Shown: positions 54,035 through 64,000 of the stretch, piece by piece
Numbering within the stretch: position 1 is the stretch's first letter
How the letters are laid out: every line of letters starts with the position of its first letter
Notes under the pieces: generated by a model
Databases searched by the model: none
The model's input: only the letters and a program-made list of their open reading frames with translations
Told to the model about the DNA's origin: nothing
Program-made: the position numbers and the translations under genes
Assembly: GCA_001599815.1 (NCBI GenBank)
Contig: BCIA01000001.1
Coordinates: forward strand, 310,001-374,000
Length of the DNA stretch: 64,000 nt
Reading direction: 5' to 3'
Origin: Furcasterigmium furcatum
Taxonomy: Eukaryota > Ascomycota > Sordariomycetes > Glomerellales > Plectosphaerellaceae

Positions 54035-55767
54035 GACGGCGGTGGTGAGAGTTGATCTGCTGGTCAGGTTGAGGGAGAGAAGCGGCGGCGGCTGTTGGGA
54101 GGAATCCGAGAGGAGGAATGCATGCCGTTGGACGCGGTCGCCGTTGAATGACTAGGGGCGATGGGATCCGAAGAGCAAGTACAAGTGCGATTGCTCGTGC
54201 TGGGAGTAACGGAACGATCGGCAACGGCTGTTGGTGATGATGCTCTCGAGTCGGCTGGTGATGTACTCTCGAGGATCTCGCTCGAGTCGACTCGGAGGTT
54301 AACAAAAGTTTGTGCTACAAAGTCACAAGGAGGAAGGAGCGGTCGGTCGATGCTGCCGTCGCCAGCTTCAGTTCGGTTCAGCTTCTCAGATGCTCCTTCT
54401 CTCCCTTTGCTCGCTGGAACCATTCCTTGAAGCTGCAAATGGCCGGGCCACCGTCCACTTACATAGTCCAATTCACCCCCTTGCATCTTCGCCATGCTTT
54501 GACTCTTCTGCCATGGTGGCACCTACATAAATGACCGGAAACTCGAAATGCGCTTGGCTACACCATCTTTCCCGTCTCGATTCTGCCTTGAACGCCTGCC
54601 AACGCTGCGAACACCCTCAACAAGTCCACGAGAAACAAGATGCCGGCGCATCGCGGAATGCCTCGTGGCGGCAGCGCTAACTCGCAAAGGGAAACGGCAA
54701 TGCCCAGCAGGCCAGCGGCGGAGACTTTGGCGCGCAAGCGTCGCGTGACGGCGCTGCCAGCAAACGGGTCGTCCCCCCAAGGGTTCGTTCAGCGCTCCGA
54801 TAATAAACTGCGCGGCGGGTTTGCATGGCGAAGATCCAAGTTGGAGGCGCCACCCACCTTAGGCCGCTGCGAGGCGGAGCACATCAAAAGCACCCGGCGC
54901 AATCTTCCCCTGATGCTATTGTTGGAAACAAGCTTCTCACACATTGAATCCATCCCGCGAGCATCCTCCGTCCCTGCCCAACTACCTAGGTAAGCAGGGC
55001 CCGATCCCGCGCCTCCTGGGACAATGTTGCCGAGAAAGTCTGCCTTTCATTTCACGTCCAAGCCCGTGGCGCTCCCGCCATCGTCAACGGTCTTGGTGGC
55101 CGAGGGCACGGGCCAACTTCGGCGTCAAAGAAGGGCCCTTTTATGGACGCGAGGTGCCCCTTTCAGATCTCAATCGATGTCTCACAATTATATTGTGTGG
55201 TGCATCCTTTTCAGGATGAGTCGTGACTTGTTGGTTTGAGAAGAATATCTGGGTAGATTCACAAGGGTGAGAGATGGGAATCCAGGGATCTGCTGAGTCA
55301 GTCCATCAAGAGAAGAATCCGCCAGCTCCCGAGCATGTGTCCGGAGAAATTCGATTTTTGACACTTTCCTCGCCGGTCAATAGGATATTGGCCCGGGATC
55401 AAAATGCAAGTATGAAAAGCCAACTGTTGATGCATCTATCTCCAGTCCCCGCCCTTCCAATGCTGGCCGCTCTTCACGTGATCGCAAACTGGCCCCACCC
55501 AAGCTCCAGATGCTGCTCGGGCCACCCCGGGCGTCTCTCTGCTGCCTTCAGTTCGTCAGCCTCTCTCAGCCTGGCCGTGACAGCGGAACAACCATCCATC
55601 ATCCACGAAGAACCATCACAACCAAACGCCATAATTTACCACAACCTCTCCCCAGCAACAACATACCCGGACATAATACTCCCCGCCCGATAGCCCCATC
55701 CCCATCAACCAAACACCGCTCCCAATCAACGAGACAGCCAGCTCCTCCCCGAGCAGCAGCCACCATC
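54035..55767. other. Divergent promoter region
   Basis: 1.7 kb between the divergent Chs4-type gene and the Rpn12 gene. CT/CA-rich leader sequence occupies 55600-55767. No supported gene inside. Confidence 0.5.
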
Positions 55768-56664
55768 ATGGCCGACCGCGCCCTCCAGCAGATCATCCAG
55801 ACCCTCAAGTCCCAAGGGTCCTCCCTCCCCTACTCCGAGTCCTCCGCCCTCCTCTCCAAGGCCAAGCTCGCCCTCCTCAAGCTCAACGCCCTGACGCCCA
55901 CCCAATCAACCCCCCAGAACCTCCTCGCCCTCGCCCGCGAGACCTACGAGCAGGGCGCCCTCGTCTCCATCCGCGCCCGCAACCCCGACGCCTTCACCCG
56001 CTACGTCCAGCAGCTCCAGCCCTTCTACGAGCTCCCCGCCTCCTCCCTCCCCCCCAACCTGCCCGAGCGCAACAAGGTCACCGGCCTCTACCTCCTCCTG
56101 CTCCTCACCCAGGGCCGCTACGCCGAGTTCCACTCCGAGCTCGAGAGCCTCGCCACCCGCGAGGGCGGCGGCGACGGCACCGCCGTCGAGGGCGACAGAT
56201 ACCTCGGCTACCCCATCAAGCTGGAGCGGTGGCTCATGGAGGGCAGCTACGACCGCGTCTGGAAGGCCATGAAGAGCCGCGAGGTCCCTTCCGAGGAGTA
56301 CGGCGTCTTCTCTGAGGTGCGTTCCTCCCCCATTCCTCCTTGGCCTGAAAACCTCCTTTCTGTATACTGACGGAAATCCCCCGCGCAGATCCTCACCTCC
56401 CAGATCCGCTCCGAGATCGCCTCCTCCTCCGAGCGCGCATACCCCAGCCTCCCCATCAACAGCACCAAGTCCCTCCTCTTCCTCGACTCCGAGGGCGCCG
56501 TCGTTGAGTTCGCCCAGTCCCGCGGCTGGATCGTCCGCGACGGCAACATCTACTTCCCCGACGCCAGCGAGGCCGTCGACGAGGACGGCCAGCAGAAGGA
56601 CTTTAGCAAGATGATCATCGAGAACACGCTCGGCTACGCCCGCGAGCTCGAGACGATCGTGTAG
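55768..56664 (+). CDS. RPN12: 26S proteasome regulatory subunit Rpn12
   Basis: Two exons, 55768-56316 and 56389-56664 (72-nt intron), giving 274 aa, the usual fungal length. The protein starts MADRALQQIIQTLKSQ and has the helical (TPR-like) N-terminal half, then the PCI/winged-helix C-terminal half: YPIKLERWLMEGSYDRVWKA, EILTSQIRSEIASSSERAYP, SLLFLDSEGAVVEFAQSRGW and DFSKMIIENTLGYARELETI. These are recognised Rpn12 (PSMD8) blocks. Role: non-ATPase lid subunit whose incorporation completes lid assembly onto the 26S proteasome. I used the ATG in CACCATCATGG; upstream in-frame sequence is leader. Confidence 0.95.
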
Positions 56665-57218
56665 ACGGCGCCGGGGGAGGGCGAGGTGCATTTCGACCGC
56701 GTGAGGCATGCGCGGCATGAGCTTGCGAGCATGCTGTATTAGTACTAGACTGCCGTGCCTGGCAGGCAGAGGAATACAAGGATTCCGGGGCGTTGCCGGT
56801 TTTCATTTTCGATGATACATTTCTCAGCGGCTTGAGTGCATGTGAAACCACGATGCTTCCGCTCCCAGTGTGCGAGTTACTACAGATTGGGTCTTCGCTT
56901 GCGAAGCACGTGGGAGCCTCCGGCACGCATATAAACACTTGGGAAAGCAGCAGAAGTTGGGGTCCAAGGTCACTCCGCGCCCCTGGCAGCCAGCCACCAG
57001 CTGTTTCTCCCCATGATGATCCTCACGCAGACACATGGCAGAACAAGCCAGTAAATCAAATTGACTTATTAACAAAGGCTCTCGGACATCTCATACCACA
57101 GCCGTCTCTAGGTTTAGGTGAAACTTTTTCCCCTTCAGGGCCGTCCACGCCGAGGTCATTGCTTCGTCGAATCCCGCTTCGGCTCCAGCGCCGCCGCCGC
57201 CATGTCTACTTCCACCGC
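56665..57218. other. Convergent 3' flanks
   Basis: Between the stop of the Rpn12 gene (plus) and the stop of the coatomer gene (minus). No gene supported. Confidence 0.5.
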
Positions 57219-60200
57219 TTACGAAAACAGCTTCAACCCGCTACCATGCTTTCCAATCTCACAGACCTCGCAAACCCTGCACACGCTTCCCTTGTACTTG
57301 CTATGGTACTTGGAGCCGTCAAAGGCGCACTCCTCGTACGCGGTGCCGCTGTAGATCGGCGTGTGGCTGGCCGCACAGATCTCAAACTCCGCGAACTGAT
57401 CAAACTCAATCTCGATCGCATCGTTCGGGTTGCGCTCGCACTGCGCCTTGGTCTTCTTGGCCTAGAAGGACGGTCAGTGGTGGTCTGGGTTAAGGGACTG
57501 GGTTAAGACTTACGTTCTCCAGGATCTTGGCAGCACCGCCATTGGCAATAATCCTGTTGGCGAAGCTGAGGGCGGAGTTGTAGTTCTTGTTCCGGATAGC
57601 CAGCTGCATCGCGCTCAGAAGCGCCAGTTGCCGGTGGGGAACCTCGATCTTGGGGATGGTGAAGTACGCCGACAGCTCCAAGCTGCGCTTCAGCTTCTCG
57701 GGATCTGCGGCAACAACATCCGGTGTGCCGAGGGCTCTCCTGCTAAGCTCCACCGACATTGCCACGGCGTATTCGCTCGCGGATGTGATGAGCTTCTTGG
57801 CCTCGGCCACCTCGCTCTCGCTCGTGACGGCATTCACCAGAATGGCGTGCAGGATGCCCTTGAAGAGCCTGTATCCGTCCTCCAGCTTGTTGGCCCTCAT
57901 CGTGTCGTAACCCTTCTGGAGGTCATTCTTGGCGAGGAACTCAAGATCCCGGGGGATGATGGGCAGGACCTTGCGGGGATCTGTCTCGTCCACCGTCCTG
58001 CGGACGTAGTTGGTCAGAGGTGGCAATCCGGCGGCGGCAGGGAGGTATGTCCTTGACGCCTGGTAGATCTCGAGGAAGCGGGGCTTCAGAGGAGCAAAGT
58101 TGACGGCACCGACCTGCCTGTTCAGGAGGTTCATTGCCGTCTCGAAGGAGCCGCCAGCAACGTGATCCGCGGCTAACGGCGAGTTACGGGCCCACAGGTC
58201 GGCTTCGCTGCTTCCGGCACCACCAGCATCTGCGCTCTCCACGTTGACGAAGTCGCCCTCGATCTCGGGCACATCGTCGTCACCCATATCCCAGCCGGCA
58301 GCGTCCTCGTCGTCTTCAACATCGACCAGCGCACCGGTCTTCTTGACCGCGCCGTCATCTTCGACGCCGTCCTCGAAGCCAAAGGCGTTGGATGCGGCCG
58401 GCTCGTCCTCCAGAGACAGGCCCTCGACCTGGCCAAGAAGGGCCTTCTCGAAGATAGACTGGGAGGTAGCCTTGGTGGGCCAGTTGGCCTGGTGGGTGGG
58501 GACAACAGGCTTGGGTGGTGTCAGGGGCTCTCCGATGGTAGGCATTGTAAGCTGATCCTCTGTCAGGCCAGTAGCTTCGAGGATAGCCTCACATTCCTCC
58601 TCGAGGCCGTGGGACTTGGCGGTCATGTAGGCAAGGGGGTCTTGGACAGTCAGCAAATGCAGTTCGTCGTCGGGCGGGTAGATTGGGTAGACTTACAGAG
58701 ATCAATCTCCTTGAACATCTGGATCCTGTCCTCAACCTCGCCGAGGTAAAGGGCATTCTGGAAACGAGAGGTGAAATCGCCGCGGTGCTCGGCAATCTTA
58801 GCCATCCTTGCGAGCTTGGAGTGGTCACCAGTCGACAGGTAGAGGAAGGAAAGCTTGTCGAACTGCTTGAGCTTCTGGTAGCACATCTCAACAACCTGAT
58901 GGTTGCCGTGGGCGAGGGCCTCAGCACTCAGACGGTTCCACAGCTGAGGGCGGTCGAGCTCCTTGGCCATCTCAACGGCAACGTCGAGGTTGCCACACTC
59001 AATGGCCAGTTCGAAGCGAGTGGTGGGGTCCTGCACGAACTGAAGCGCGATCTCGGGGTAGCCCTTCTTCTGAAGGTACGAGATGATGGACTGACCAACG
59101 AGGCTGGAGGTGCGAATGATATGCAGCATCTCCTCGTAGTTCCGCTTAACGAGCGCAAGCTTGAAGCGGTACTCGGTGGGGTCGACGTGCAGAATTTTGG
59201 GCTTGGCCGCCCTGTCGAGGCAGTACACGTTGCGGCCCTTGACACGGACAAGGTAGACGGTCTGGTCCAGAGTGCGGACGATGCCGTTGTCGCCGTTCAT
59301 GAGAGTGTACTTGATATGGTTGAGGGTCGAGTACAGAAGGACGCCGGCATCGTCCCAGGTTGCGCTCTTGATCCTGATCGTCTCGTGAAGGGTGCTGACT
59401 TGCTCGAGGGTCTTGGTGACGATAGTGACGTTGTGCTTGCTGAGCAGAGCAGCGTACAGGCCATCGTTGGACCAGACGACGTACTTGACACCAGAAACAG
59501 CAAGCTCGGCAAGGCTCTTCTTTTGCTGGATATCGTAGAGATGGACGTGCGTCGGGGTAATGATCAACAGGTTGCCGGTACCACCAAAGTAGATGTCGGT
59601 GGTTCCGACGGGAGGCTTCAGCGAGCGAGTGCTGTTGTTGGACAGGTCCTTGATGTCGATAGTCTGCGTCGCCGTGTTCAGGACAGCGAAGCGGTTCCTG
59701 GCAACAAAGATGGCCGAGTTGCCCTGTCCGCGCTTCGACTCGGTGGGCTCAATACCGCCGGATCCGTCGCGGGGGAGGCTGACAAGTTCGTACGAGCCGT
59801 TGTCGGCAGTGGATGTAACAAGGACGGATCGCTCAGCGGGGTTGTAGGAGAGAGTGCGCGGAGGAGACCAGGCGTTTCCAAACTTCTTCAGAGAAAGTAG
59901 CGTCGGGCTGTCGATGTTCTTCTGGAAGTCGTACGACTTGACGTGCTTCTCCTTGGTGATGTAGAAGAGGTTGTTCTGGTAAACAGCCGAGGCCGGGCGC
60001 TCGCGCTCCAGCTTGAATACCATGACACCGTTGTCGTGACCGGCGGCGAAGAGGTTGATCTCAGGATGGGCCGCGACAACCCAGAACCTATCGTTCTCGC
60101 GCTTAAAGGTCTGAACGGCGGTCCTCTTGTTCAGGTCCCAGACACGGACGGTCTTATCCTCGCCGACTGACAGAATCAGATCCTGGTGAGGGTGGAAGAG

Positions 60201-61190
60201 ACAGCCGGAGGCGTTCTGGAAATGACCCCTGCACGTATCGACCTCCCAGGCCTTGGTCTCGCTCATGCGCCACAGCTTGACGAGGCGGTCATCGCCAGCA
60301 GAGACGATGAGAGGCATGGTAGGGTGGAAAGCGACCCAGTTGACACCGCGGTCGTGGCCCTCCAGCACAAACTTGACGACGGCATCGGTGTTTCCGAACA
60401 TGTCGGTCTGGTTCTGGTTGGCGCGCGCGACCTGGTCCTCGAAGCTCATCGATGTCGGGGCGGAGTGCTTCTTGCGCAGGCCAGAGATGTCCCAGACGCG
60501 GACGGACTGATCGAGGGAGGCGGAGACGACGAGGTCCTCCTTGGGATGGAACTGAGCGCACATGGCATAGTGGTTATGTCCGGTCATGGTGCAGACTATG
60601 GGGCATGTCAGCATTGCCTGACCTTGAGGGAGAAGGCCTGGTGGTGTGTCAAGTAAGGGGTCGCATACTGAGGGAGCGGTTTTGCCAGTTCCATATCCTG
60701 ATGGTCTGATCGTCCGAGGACGACAGGATCCAGGGCAGCTCATGATGGAAGAAGACGGTTCGGACGTAATCGAGATGTCCGTTGAGGGTGAAGAGGCATC
60801 GTCGCGTCTGGTAGGACCAGACCTTGATCTTGTAGTCATCGCCGCCCGATACGAAGAGGGGTTGGGTTCGGTGGAAATCGATGCCGCGAACGGGGCCGTC
60901 GTGCTCCTCGAAGCGGTCAATCAGGGTACCCATGCGGTAGTCCCAGAGCTGGATGGTGGAGGAGTGAAGGGCGACGAGGATCCATGGTCTGAAGGCAGAG
61001 CTACGTCAGCAGGGATGGCCGGGGAGAGTTGTAGGGGGTCGGTGAGGGAGGAGCTGACCTCTTCGGGTGGAAGGCGATGCCCTTTGCGCGCGAGGACTTG
61101 GACTCGAACTATTTCCAGTCAGCTATGCTCCTGCCCTGGCAGAGCTCTCGGGCTGACCTTGGTCAACATGTTATTGCCCGGGGTCGACAT
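57219..61190 (-). CDS. COP1: Coatomer subunit alpha (COPI)
   Basis: Six exons: 61158-61190, 61059-61108, 60669-60988, 58697-60595, 57514-58640 and 57219-57461, giving 1223 aa, the normal length for alpha-COP. The N-terminus (MSTPGNNMLTKFESKSSRAK) leads into WD40 repeats of the first propeller (FHPKRPWILVALHSSTIQLWD, VSGGDDYKIKVWS, SSSDDQTIRIWNW, SASLDQSVRVWD, SAGDDRLVKLWR, SVGEDKTVRVWD). A second propeller, an alpha-solenoid (FELAIECGNLDVAVEMAKEL) and the C-terminal domain follow, the last ending in HTPIYSGTAYEECAFDGSKY and KYKGSVCRVCEVCEIGKHGSG. Role: membrane-coat subunit for Golgi-to-ER retrograde vesicles; the propellers read dilysine retrieval signals. The symbol follows yeast COP1/RET1. 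Confidence 0.96.
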
Positions 61191-61894
61191 TTTGGCGGGG
61201 AGGTGAAGCCCGCAGCTTCGAGATCCGGCGGATGGGCTGGGGTCGACCTCAGGCCGGGGAAGGCGATCGAGGATCTAATTGATCAATTCGGAAGCTGCAG
61301 CACTATCGGAGATGCTGTAGCGGGAGGTGGTGAGGGAGGAGATGCGAGGCGGGAGGTGAGGTTGCTGGCCAGGCTTCGGGACAACAAGCAGGGACGAAAG
61401 GCCAGTGTGCAGTCGAGGATGTTGTCTCGGCCCCCTTAGCAGCAATTCCGCTTCGTGGCCATCTGCGAAGTGTGGGTTTCGAGGTGGGTCCCAGGCCACC
61501 TTCCGTCACGTCGGGGCGCCGAAGCGTTAATCCGACGCCGCCAGCCTCACCGCCCCGGCCACCCCTCACCTGCTGACTGGAGCTCTGCGAATTCTGCCAC
61601 AGACCAGACCCCTGCGTCAGGGGAGTCCCGCGCTAGACCGGATCGGAACAGCTCTTTCAGCAAAGGTGTTCAGAAGGCGAAGCCGAGCATTGCAACTCGC
61701 ACCAACATCCAGAGTCCAGGCGGACGGTTTCTTCCTTTCTCGAGATTGATGCTCGACTTGCAGCTTCTCAATTGAGGATATCCAGGCGCCACGAACCGAC
61801 TGGCCTCGCTGATCGACCCCAGACTTCGATACTTGGAAACGTCCTCCTTCAGATATACGAGGCTCCGAGGCTCTCGAATGCCTCTAAGTCGACC
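61191..61894. promoter_or_regulatory. Shared divergent promoter of coatomer alpha and UGGT
   Basis: 704 nt between the two start codons (61190 minus, 61895 plus). No coding segment inside; it must carry both promoters. No TATA box is evident, as is common for housekeeping genes. Confidence 0.5.
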
Positions 61895-64000
61895 ATGATA
61901 CGCTTTTCACAACTACCGCTGGGGCTGGTCCTCACACTGCTAGCTGCCGTCAATGTCTCAGCCGTGCCCTCGGTAAACGTGGGCATGAAGGCGGCCTTTC
62001 CGGCAGGACCATACCTCCTGGAGCTCTTGTAAGCGGTGACATCGAGTGTCGTCTATCTCTACAGCAGCAACACGCTGACCCTTGCCGTCGTCTAGAGAGA
62101 CAGCTGCTGTCGAGAATGCTTCCTCGTACTTCCCCCTCCTCGACCGCGTAGCAGACGGCCACTTCGCGCAAGCAACGACAGACAAGGCGCTATACGAGAA
62201 GTTCCTCGAGGTTCTTCAGGAGGATGGCCACATCAGCAGCACCGAGGCGCTGTCCACGTTCAAGCTGGCTCTTTCGACAAGGTCAGCTGCCCCCCGCATC
62301 GAGGCGCACTATCAATACTACGAGACCGCCGTTGCCCCGCGGGTCACTGGACCCAACGAGGGCTGCGCAGCCTGGGTTCTCTCGGACGGCAAGCAGCATT
62401 GCTCCGCCGAGCTCAAAGACGGCCACTCCACGGAAACAGACGCTGCCACGGACCTCCCTTTTGACCGTGTTCTCGGTGCTGGTGTGCAATCTGTGCTCTA
62501 CGCCGACCCGTCTTCCCCCGAATTCGGCGCATTCCATAGTGCCCTGGCCAAGAAGGCGAGGGCCGGCGAGGTCGCTTACAAGCTGCGGTATCGCAGATCA
62601 TCGAGCGAACAGCAAGAGCCCCTCGGTGTCAGCGGATATGGCGTTGAGCTTGCCCTGAAGAGGACAGACTACATCGTCATCGATGACAGAGAGGCCGAAG
62701 CCCAGGAGTCCCAGAAGGCTGCCGCTGCCGAGGTCGTGTTGGACGAGCAAGAGGAGGTCGCCGATCTCAAGCCTCTGTCCACCTCTGAGCTTGCGTCCCT
62801 TGGCCTGAAGGCCGCATCCTTCATCATGCACAGCCAAAATCCCCTAGATGCTCTAGTCAAGCTGACCCAAGACTTTCCCAAGTTCTCGGCCTCCATCGCG
62901 TCCCATGACGTGTCGGAAGACTTCAAGACCGAGCACCTGCTGAACCGCCAACATATGGTGCCGAGTGGGATGAATGTTGTCTGGATGAACGGAGTCCAGC
63001 TCATCGAGAGGCAAATTCAGCCTTACACGCTGCTGGATATGCTGCGAAAAGAGAGGAAGCTGATCGATGGTGTTCGTGCCCTCGGTTTGACGGGACAGCA
63101 GGCCATCTCGTTGCTCGGCCATCAGCAGGTCGCCTCCGCCAAATCGAACGACGAGCCCATGCGATTCGACTGGCGCGATGAACAGGAGGACGGCCGGGTC
63201 ATCATCTGGCTGAACGATCTTGAGACTGATGAGGCCTATGCCAATTTCCCGGTTCCTCTCAAGTCTTTGCTGCAGCGGACATACCCCGGCCAGCTGCCCG
63301 CCATCCGCCGCAACATCCACAATCTCATCGTGCCCGTCGACTTCACCAGCCTGGAAGACATCAAGGTCATCGCCAATCTCTACAACTTTGTCAAGAGACT
63401 CCTTCCGATAAGATTCGGCCTGGTCCCCCTGTCGTCTACTGAAGAGAGCGCCAATCAGGCCAAGATCATCTACCACCTCTTCGAGAGCTACGGCGTTGAG
63501 GCTTTCACCACCTATTTGCAGACAGCGGCGAGTGACAACACCGCCTCTCAAGCGGACAAGGCGCTCTTTGAGCAGATAGTTTCGTCAGCCGAGGTCCTGC
63601 CCGAGTCGACGGCTACCACCTTCGACGAGGTATTGCAGTCCGAGGATAAATCCAGCCAGGTCCATCTTGCCCAGAAATGGGTCAAGCGCCTCAATGCTGG
63701 TACCACCGTCCCGACCGTCTTTGTCAACGGCCTTCCCTTGCCCCGGGACAAGAACTGGATGCAGACTATGAGTGTCCAGATCTCGCAAGACTTGCAGTCC
63801 GTTCAGCAGGGCGTCTACATGGGCATGATCAACGACGAGGACTGGGTGGCAGGTAAATTCCTCGAGAACGCCGCCGCCCGAAGAAACGAGTACATTTACC
63901 CTGAGGACGACAAGTCTCTCAAGATCCTCGACGTGAACAAGATTTACGCCGAGAATGACGGCCTGCTTTCCCAGGTCCCGGTCGTCGAGGCTTTCGCGGA
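61895..64000 (+). CDS. UDP-glucose:glycoprotein glucosyltransferase, N-terminal part (runs off right edge)
   Basis: Exon 1 is 61895-62028; a 67-nt intron follows; exon 2 begins at 62096 and is open to the window end, giving ~679 residues so far. Signal peptide about 1-23 (MIRFSQLPLGLVLTLLAAVNVSA). The family's opening block follows (VNVGMKAAFPAGPYLLELLETAAVENASSYFPLLDR, quoted here only as a description of a Pro/Leu-rich start then a helix). The thioredoxin-like repeats show GYGVELALKRTDYIVIDDRE, MNVVWMNGVQLIERQIQPYT, RRNIHNLIVPVDFTSLEDI and PTVFVNGLPLPRDKNWMQ. The catalytic glucosyltransferase domain lies beyond the edge. Role: ER-lumen folding sensor that re-glucosylates misfolded N-glycoproteins for another calnexin cycle. 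Confidence 0.93.

Noticed and set aside
58683..59900. 405-codon plus-strand open frame
   Set aside because: Antisense of the coatomer alpha gene.
1..64000. CRISPR arrays, bacterial operons, Starship captain (DUF3435) or intact transposase genes
   Set aside because: Looked for and not found; gene structure is eukaryotic throughout and no tyrosine recombinase, reverse transcriptase or transposase motifs were seen.

Overview
The window is nuclear DNA of a filamentous ascomycete (Pezizomycotina, most likely a Sordariomycete). The evidence is: many 50-120 nt GT-AG introns with CTAAC-like branch points; dispersed single 5S rRNA genes; and families typical of this group, namely a fungal rhodopsin-domain membrane protein, an NB-ARC/TPR NLR, a Zn2Cys6 regulator, a tannase-type esterase, a CBM18 protein and a Chs4/Skt5-type protein. 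Gene models were spliced by hand. Wherever I give exons, the reading phases and total length were checked and agree.

The left ~50 kb is accessory in character: small or secreted genes separated by long spacers, with gene relics and 5S sequences. From left to right it holds: a Cys-rich secreted protein cut by the left edge (1-268); a Zn2Cys6 factor (1394-4206); a GPI-type protein with two PAN/Apple-like modules (5361-6941); a hypothetical protein (7917-8690); a secreted beta-propeller-like protein (10039-11436); a PQQ-type sugar dehydrogenase (12125-13387); a secreted unknown (14530-15617); a ~3.1 kb empty spacer; a rhodopsin-domain protein (18712-20071); a secreted candidate effector (21699-22466); a two-module chitin-binding protein (23037-23734); a paralogue of the propeller gene (25390-27528); an NLR-like STAND protein (27800-30271); a secreted M28 aminopeptidase (31088-32530); a multi-pass membrane protein (33131-35225); two further probable surface or secreted proteins (35742-36617, 37058-37843); a mini-ankyrin protein (39002-39361); a 980-aa orphan (40048-42990); and a co-oriented run of GH29 alpha-fucosidase, tannase/feruloyl-esterase-family protein and small Cys-rich secreted protein (43948-49298).

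Three intact 119-nt 5S rRNA genes (4940, 13798, 43359) and two 5'-truncated remnants (35637, 36920) all lie on the minus strand, several of them just downstream of the 3' ends of minus-strand genes or gene relics.

The right ~14 kb is conserved housekeeping DNA: a Chs4/Skt5-like chitin synthase regulator whose CaaX box sits in a 12-nt last exon (50182-54034), proteasome subunit Rpn12 (55768-56664), coatomer alpha (57219-61190) and, divergent from it, the N-terminal part of UDP-glucose:glycoprotein glucosyltransferase running off the right edge (61895-64000). Coatomer alpha and UGGT both serve the early secretory pathway, and the Chs4-type protein serves cell-wall synthesis.

The most unusual observations are the 5S pattern, including a compensatory base-pair change in one copy; the CaaX micro-exon; the short Gly/Asn/Gln motif that begins the NLR; and the edge gene with a hydrophobin-like cysteine order.
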